This document shows positions 39,930-64,000 of a stretch of DNA of 64,000 nucleotides, in pieces (position 1 is the first letter of the stretch; the number at the start of each line of letters is the position of its first letter). Source of the stretch: Baylisascaris procyonis (taxonomy: Eukaryota; Nematoda; Chromadorea; Rhabditida; Ascarididae). The stretch lies in the NCBI GenBank assembly GCA_037389465.1, contig JAZARR010000074.1:4526501-4590500 (forward strand), given 5' to 3'. Under the pieces are notes generated by a model. The model ran no database searches and was not told the DNA's origin. It saw nothing but the letters and a program-made list of their open reading frames with translations. The position numbers and the translations under genes were made by a program.

Positions 39930-42900
39930 ATACACCTTATGAGGCATTTAGCAATTACTTTATTTTTTTCGAATGCTGATTCGCTCGGTCGGTATGATGT
40001 GAAAATTTCTTTCATTCTCTTATAATTCTTTAAGGTACTATAATCTTTCATATGTTTTGCTGTTAGCAATTCATCAACGCTGTGAATATTTTGTATAATA
40101 AATTACTACATACTAAACGTCGTTCAATAAGATTTATCAAGTTTGACATTTCAGTAAAACATCTTTGAAATAAAACATCACAACATTCCTTGTTGTACTC
40201 GACTGCAACGAGAGTAGCGAGAAATAAGAAGAAAAAAGTATGGAAGAAGTGATTTTCGCATGTTTATTTAAAGTCGAGAAAGGGAGCACAAATATGCTCG
40301 TTGATGATCTTTATTCACGAGAAGAAAATCGACTATGAATCGAAGCTATAGATGAGGATCATTGTGAGAAAATATAGAATATTATTGTGGCGGCAATTAT
40401 TATTGAATATATCTCGAATAGTTCATTGATATCTTAATAACAGTTTTGACTCAGAGCCGTTGTCTAAGTGGGCGTTCTTCATCATACGTGTCTATTCTGC
40501 GCTTTGCTTTGCTGTCGTTTCAACGCCCATTTCTGCATTTGTCTATCTTTTGCGTTAGGTTTTTTATCGAAGAAAGCCCCATTTTTTTCCATCCCCATAA
40601 AAAAATTCCATCCCTCCGTTCCGATATCTTTTTTATTTTATATTTTAGTCTAATAATATCAGAAATTCATCAATGATATTCATTCTATGACATATCTAAA
40701 AAGCGAAAATTTCTTGAGAAATTATTTCAAATCACGAATTAAATAATCTTTATGCTTGCGGTATATCACTCCAATAAATGTTTACATTTGATTTCATTCA
40801 TCAGTGCTATTCGCAGTAAACGAATCGTTGCTTGGAGTGGTTAGCCGTCTGCATCAATGAAATATCGATGTCCATATTAATGATAAATATCCAGAAATGG
40901 CTGAAATATCTGTGATAGTCATTCCACATCATTGTTTCCATACTAGTTCATCGCTCGATCTGATTTGCTTCAGATATATGGTACCCATTGTTTTAGCATC
41001 AGGCAATCTCTGCTTAAATCTCTATGCTACCGTTTCTAGCGTGTGAAGGATCTAACCAAGTTAACGGATTTTTCGTTTACTATGAGCAAAAAAAAAAAAA
41101 AAACCATGAGACGGTAAGAAGCGCACATTTATTAGCAAGTATGATCGTAGCCTATTTGACAATGTGTCCCACATTGTTGCATCGTATAGAGAACCAAAAA
41201 CGGACCGGGCAAACAATTCAAAACAATCTTTGCCATCTACGAGACTATCTTGTAGAGGAGAGAAGATCGGGCGATTATTAAGTCCATCAATAAATCACTC
41301 AACATCCCTCAGATACCTCGGAATTAACCTTCAAAATCTACTTTTAATGCTAATTTAGTTCGCAAAAATAGCGAAATTATACGCTCATTAGCTTTGCTTG
41401 TGTGTATATGTTTCACTATATTCATTCAGGGAAAAATTTTCATGAAGTATTCATATTTCTTAAAAATATCAGCATTTCCTAATAGTACTTCTTATTGGCT
41501 TATTTAAATACGTGAAACCACTGCGGCCTTGTTCACCGAAATTTTATAAATTATAATTGAGGAGACATATTTGAAGCGAGAAATTGCGGTGTTTGTTCGA
41601 AATGAAACGAATTGAAGAGTAAATGAAAAAGATATTTTTGAAATCTTTTCGGTTTTTTTCTAGCTTGAAGTATACGTTTGAACTATTTCCATAGAGGTCA
41701 GTCGATCGTAAAAGCTAGTGAATTACCGCACTTTATGCATGCATATCTCGACAAAGGAAAAAAGTCAGTTTGTGCTCCGAATAAGATGTTTTGTGATCGA
41801 CTAAAAAGAATTGAATGTTCGCATTTGCATGTATCAACTAGAAGAAACAATACCTAAATTCTGCCAGGAACTGATCGAATATAGCTAAGCTTTTAAGTTT
41901 TGCGACAAATTCGTCGATGAAAACACTACATCAGACCGCGTATGAACTTCCGCAACTATTTATTCTTTATAAGTGCGTATTATTATATCTTTGCGAAGGC
42001 GTATTTATTGAAATAGAAAGCATGCAAAGAAAGTTCAGCAGCAATGATTGTTTGTAAGTCCAAGAAAAGAATAAACTAAAAAAAAGGTTTTTAATGATGG
42101 GATGATTGAAAACATGAGCCAGTTAAAAATAGGCAATATATTTGTACCTCAATATGATGTGATATATAGAGAACATAGGCAATATTTGACAACATTTGGG
42201 ATTAGTCAGAAAAGGGAATGATTTGCGATGGGAAATTATAGAGCCTTTTTTAAAATATTGATATATTAGTGATAGACTATTGATATGAGGGAATCTCACA
42301 TGTTAACTAATTGCTATCTGTTGTATCATCAAATGTCGTCTTGCCTAGTCTACAAGGGTGACCGCACTTACCTAAGGATGATGGGAATCTGGAAGAATCC
42401 AGGTGAATATAGCCAAGCAATATCTTTCTATCCTAATTGATTTTACTAATATATTTTATTAGTTAAATAATTCTTAATGAGTAATACTGATTCAATTAAA
42501 TCTATCGTAATATAAGTACTACATACTACCTAACATTTATTCATAAACAGCCTTACATGATGAATGCTCCTACATATCGGCCATTAGTGTAAGAACGAAT
42601 TTGTTGAGTAATTTGATTGCTAATAATTACATTGTTGATAAATGAAGAAAGTATATCGTTATCGATTAATGACGTAAGTTTCGTTCTTCATTTATTGAAC
42701 ACCTTTACGGCACCTATACTCTATATCGGTTTTCCAGGTAAAAGCTGTTGTATACGCATTGTTAATGCAATGAAGACATGAATTTCACATCATTCAATAT
42801 ACTTGCATATTTCGTTTACGATCATAATTTCTTTCTTTTTTTTTTCGTTTTTAATTTTATTTCCGGTATTTTGTGTTTTATTTTAAGAAATACATTAAAT

Positions 42901-43080
42901 AGTTGTGAATTTTTGCATATGCGGGTGACATTTGATATTATATTGCGTAATCTTATGTTGTTGAATAAAGAAAATATTCAATGGATTTTAAGGAAACGTT
43001 GAACTCTATCTGCATTATGTCACTACTCGCATATTCTTAAGCATCCCACTAAATGTTGGCTCTCTTATCGATGCTATCAT
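39930..43080. other. spacer UQCC2-thioredoxin reductase
   Basis: AT-rich DNA. Short frames at 40446-40676 and 41024-41281 have no motif. Poly-A at 41088-41104. No RNA gene or mobile element end was recognised. Confidence 0.5.
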
Positions 43081-43174
43081 ATGATGCAACGTAATCACCA
43101 TCGTCTACGCCGAAAGTGGAACGCGATCAAAAAACATTGCAATCGAATGTATTGTGTTTGCGGTTCGCATTTTT
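43081..43174 (+). other. candidate alternative first exon of the thioredoxin reductase
   Basis: ATGATGCAACG opens 31 codons and then meets a perfect GTAAGT donor (43175). The segment ends in phase 1, which fits the reductase exon at 53475. The peptide (MMQRNHHRLRRKWNAIKKHC and onwards) has many Arg, Lys and His and no acidic residue, the make-up of a mitochondrial presequence. The same frame is open upstream to 43003. Use as an alternative start is inference only: phase match has a one-in-three chance. Confidence 0.3.
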
Positions 43175-43853
43175 GTAAGTTATACTCTTTAATAATAAAT
43201 ATTTCAATGCTCACTATTATAGTTGTTTACATTTATTATTGTGCTTTATGATCACTTATATTCATTATCTCAATTCAAATAACTCTTATTGCATTCAGTC
43301 GATTTATTCATCACTCGAAATGCATATAGAAAATAACCGGTTTTTGAGTGAATAATGAATCATTGATTTTTCAATCAAACTATTGCATCTGTTTTTTTTT
43401 TTTGCTTGTGCAAATAGTGCATTTCCACTTGACAAACAGTCTATAAAAAGACATCTGAAAGATTCTTTACTCGATGATGAGCTTTAGTTCAAGCGTTATT
43501 TGTTCAACATGGCGGGTTTATTTTCTCGTCTTATGGGAATGATCGACTTCAATTTGTGGATTGAATGTTTATTCGCTTTTATTTATTTATTTATTATTTA
43601 TTTATTTCAATGAACACAGCATTCATTACGAATACACGTCTCTTCATATCGCTTCCGCCTGCTCTGACCCGATGCCTCTGGTACACTTTGCTGCTGTAGT
43701 CTTTAGGTCGGCCTCTATTTCTAGCAGGTCAGTCGCCGGCTTATTTGCTATTGAGGTAAATATATTTTCGCAGTTATTTATTGCTTTATTATAAAAAGTC
43801 TAATATCTTAGTTATCTCCTAGGCATTGCTACTATGTGGGATACTACGTAACG

Positions 43854-62301
<18,448 letters not shown>

Positions 62302-62305
62302 AGTG

Positions 62306-62362
62306 GACCTCTGAAACGGCTGGCTGAACTCGAACTTCGAGTGCGGCCAGCGTTCAGAGGTC
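62306..62362 (+). promoter_or_regulatory. strong hairpin right behind the Sec codon
   Basis: Arms GACCTCTGAAACGGCTGGC (62306-62324) and GCCAGCGTTCAGAGGTC (62346-62362) pair over about 17 base pairs with two single-base bulges. The 21-base loop holds a smaller self-complementary piece (ACTCGA/TCGAGT). It begins 10 bases behind the UGA and just past the TAA. Position and strength recall the stem-loops called Sec redefinition elements that help UGA read-through. It does not have the G-A quartet of a canonical SECIS because those positions would be base-paired. Confidence 0.6.
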
Positions 62363-62391
62363 GTCGGCTTTCGGATGGGTGGCTGATCCCA

Positions 62392-62441
62392 ATGATACAG
62401 CTTTCGGATGCTTGCAGCAACTGAAACAGTTCAGCGGTGAT
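62392..62441 (+). promoter_or_regulatory. weak SECIS candidate in the reductase 3'UTR
   Basis: A selenoprotein mRNA needs a SECIS stem-loop. This stretch has ATGA on the 5' side (62392) and TGAT on the 3' side (62438), a short helix ACAGCT/AGCGGT with one mismatch, and an inner AACTG/CAGTT hairpin (62419-62431). The distance from ATGA to the AA is longer than usual and the helix is weak. A better SECIS may lie elsewhere between 62302 and 63300. Confidence 0.2.
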
Positions 62442-64000
62442 CGTGTGACGGATTGGAGCTAAACTCCTCGTGAGCGCTTCTTTCCTGATTTGCTACCCAG
62501 ATGGGCCGTTGCTTTGCTTTTTTTTCTATTTGATCGATGATGTAACGGAACGTCGATTAGGTTTTTTCTCTACTGCCGTCGATTGCATTCGTCATGGACT
62601 TGCTTTAATAGTCTGTTTGAGCATTGACTGAATACAGTAATCGAAGATCGGATTGAGAATCGAAAGTTTTTCGTCAAAGGAATACTTTTGACTCATCAAA
62701 AAACTTTAAAAGTTGATCGGTCGCAAGTTTTGGACACGATACCGAAACGAATTTAGGGCATTTCAAATTTTGGGAATTTCTTTGAATAATTTTCACCTTT
62801 GGATCATTGATCGCTTGCCTAGCAGTAGATATTGATCTTGTGGCGCAAAAGATGTAGCAGAAAGATGAACATATGAGGCATGGCTTTAAATCATCGTTAT
62901 AACGAAACGATATAACTTCTTATAAATGTTTTATTGTTATTTTATTTGCGTAGTTGTTGAACTCAGTTGTTTCCATCCAGTAAATTACTTACAATAAGGG
63001 GGAAATCAACGAGAGTCATTTTTTGAATAGTTTCGTATTTCAGACGATGTAGAACATAGTAGGTATTTGAACGATATGCATCGTCATTTTTTTTTTTTTG
63101 GGATTGTTGGAATGTTGTATTTTTAAAACAATGCATTAAATCCTAATTCTATATCTTCGTTGATGATTTTTATATTTTAACTGAATATGGTAGAAAAAAG
63201 GATGCGAATTAATTTTGGTTGAATATGCGGAAAAAACGGCATCGAAAATCTTATGCATCGATATGTATATGGCTTAGAGTATTAGTAGAAGTTGAATATT
63301 GACGGAGAGTTTTATGACGCTATGGTAAGTGTACTAGAATATTCAAAGGTAGATTGATGGTGGAAGCCATTTGTGAGCAATCGTCTTCAATGGTTCCGTT
63401 ATGTTTTATCGGTTTATCTTAATCCCATCTATTGTTAAATGTTCGATATTCAATTGCTATATGATGCATATATCACACGTTATCCGATGTTTTCTTTACT
63501 ACAGATAGCGCATTTTAGTAAACATCATTGCAGTTAATTTATGGTAATCGACAAACGATTGAATTTTATGGAATTTTAATTCAATCATATGCCTCCATTT
63601 TGTAAGCGAATAGCCAAGAACTATTTATAGAATTGTTGATGTGGCCATATTGTTTGTTGTTAGAAGAGCTACTAAGAAGGATGGTTGTAAGAAGGATGTG
63701 AGTAAATTAGTGCTGAATAGTTTGTGCATATTTGAATGGCTATGAGTCATTAGATTTTCTCTAGCTAAATAGGACGTTTTTCGAATTATTGCAAATATTA
63801 TGCATTATTTAAGCATTTCTATGTTGCTTCTTATATGAAAGAAACAAAAAAAAAAAAAAAAGCGTTCACGTTTTAATCTACGCATTTTTTTTTTCTGCAT
63901 TTACATTAAATTTCATAAATTATTATGCAAATATATGCAAAATTTTGTGAAAAATTTCACTTATGAAGAATTTTATGTTTCTATTTTATATGGAATGATG
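62442..64000. other. reductase 3' flank
   Basis: The rest of the 3'UTR and flanking DNA. No AATAAA was found close behind the stop, so the 3' end is not placed. A poly-T tract lies at 63089-63101 and poly-A at 63846-63861. No further gene is seen to the window end. Confidence 0.5.

Overview
The window is a stretch of AT-rich nuclear DNA from a nematode. Genes are split into many short exons with TTTCAG-type acceptors and GTAAGT/GTATGT-type donors. Several start codons sit 3-25 bases behind an unpaired TTTCAG-like acceptor, as expected for spliced-leader trans-splicing. The encoded proteins look most like nematode or general eukaryotic housekeeping families. The long introns suggest a large chromadorean genome, perhaps a spirurid or filarial type, but the species cannot be read from the sequence.

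Eight protein genes were assembled by hand, all on the + strand. In order they are: (1) the 3' part of a WD40-repeat gene (263-2802); (2) TSR3, the 18S rRNA aminocarboxypropyltransferase (5394-7427); (3) the Bud32/TP53RK kinase of the KEOPS complex (8894-12397); (4) TDP1, tyrosyl-DNA phosphodiesterase (14961-18848); (5) a SENP8/Ulp-type cysteine protease (22687-24820); (6) SHQ1, an H/ACA snoRNP assembly chaperone (27542-32183); (7) a UQCC2/Cbp6-like complex III assembly factor (35226-38930); (8) a selenocysteine-containing thioredoxin reductase (about 43854-62301). For genes 2 to 8 the exon phases join without error.

The genes are 1.5-5 kb apart. The spacers hold poly-T tracts, simple repeats and a few exon-like open stretches without a recognised family. 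Notable repeats are a 12-bp G-rich minisatellite inside a Bud32 intron, a 31-bp tandem repeat starting right behind the TDP1 stop, a 25-bp repeat behind UQCC2, and three long (TA)n tracts.

The most interesting locus is the thioredoxin reductase. It ends in Gly-Cys-UGA-Gly-TAA, so the UGA must be read as selenocysteine, and a strong hairpin starts 10 bases behind it. Its N-terminus is a worn-down glutaredoxin domain with no active-site cysteines. Two upstream open segments, one of them very basic, could be alternative first exons joined across an intron of about 9.5 kb. That intron also carries a minus-strand open frame with a DEP-like motif.

Functional links: SHQ1 supports H/ACA pseudouridylation particles, and TSR3 completes a hypermodified pseudouridine of 18S rRNA. 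Bud32 acts on tRNA (t6A). UQCC2 serves mitochondria, and the reductase serves redox balance. Beyond being widely expressed genes there is no sign of an operon. All identifications are by eye from protein motifs; no database search was run.
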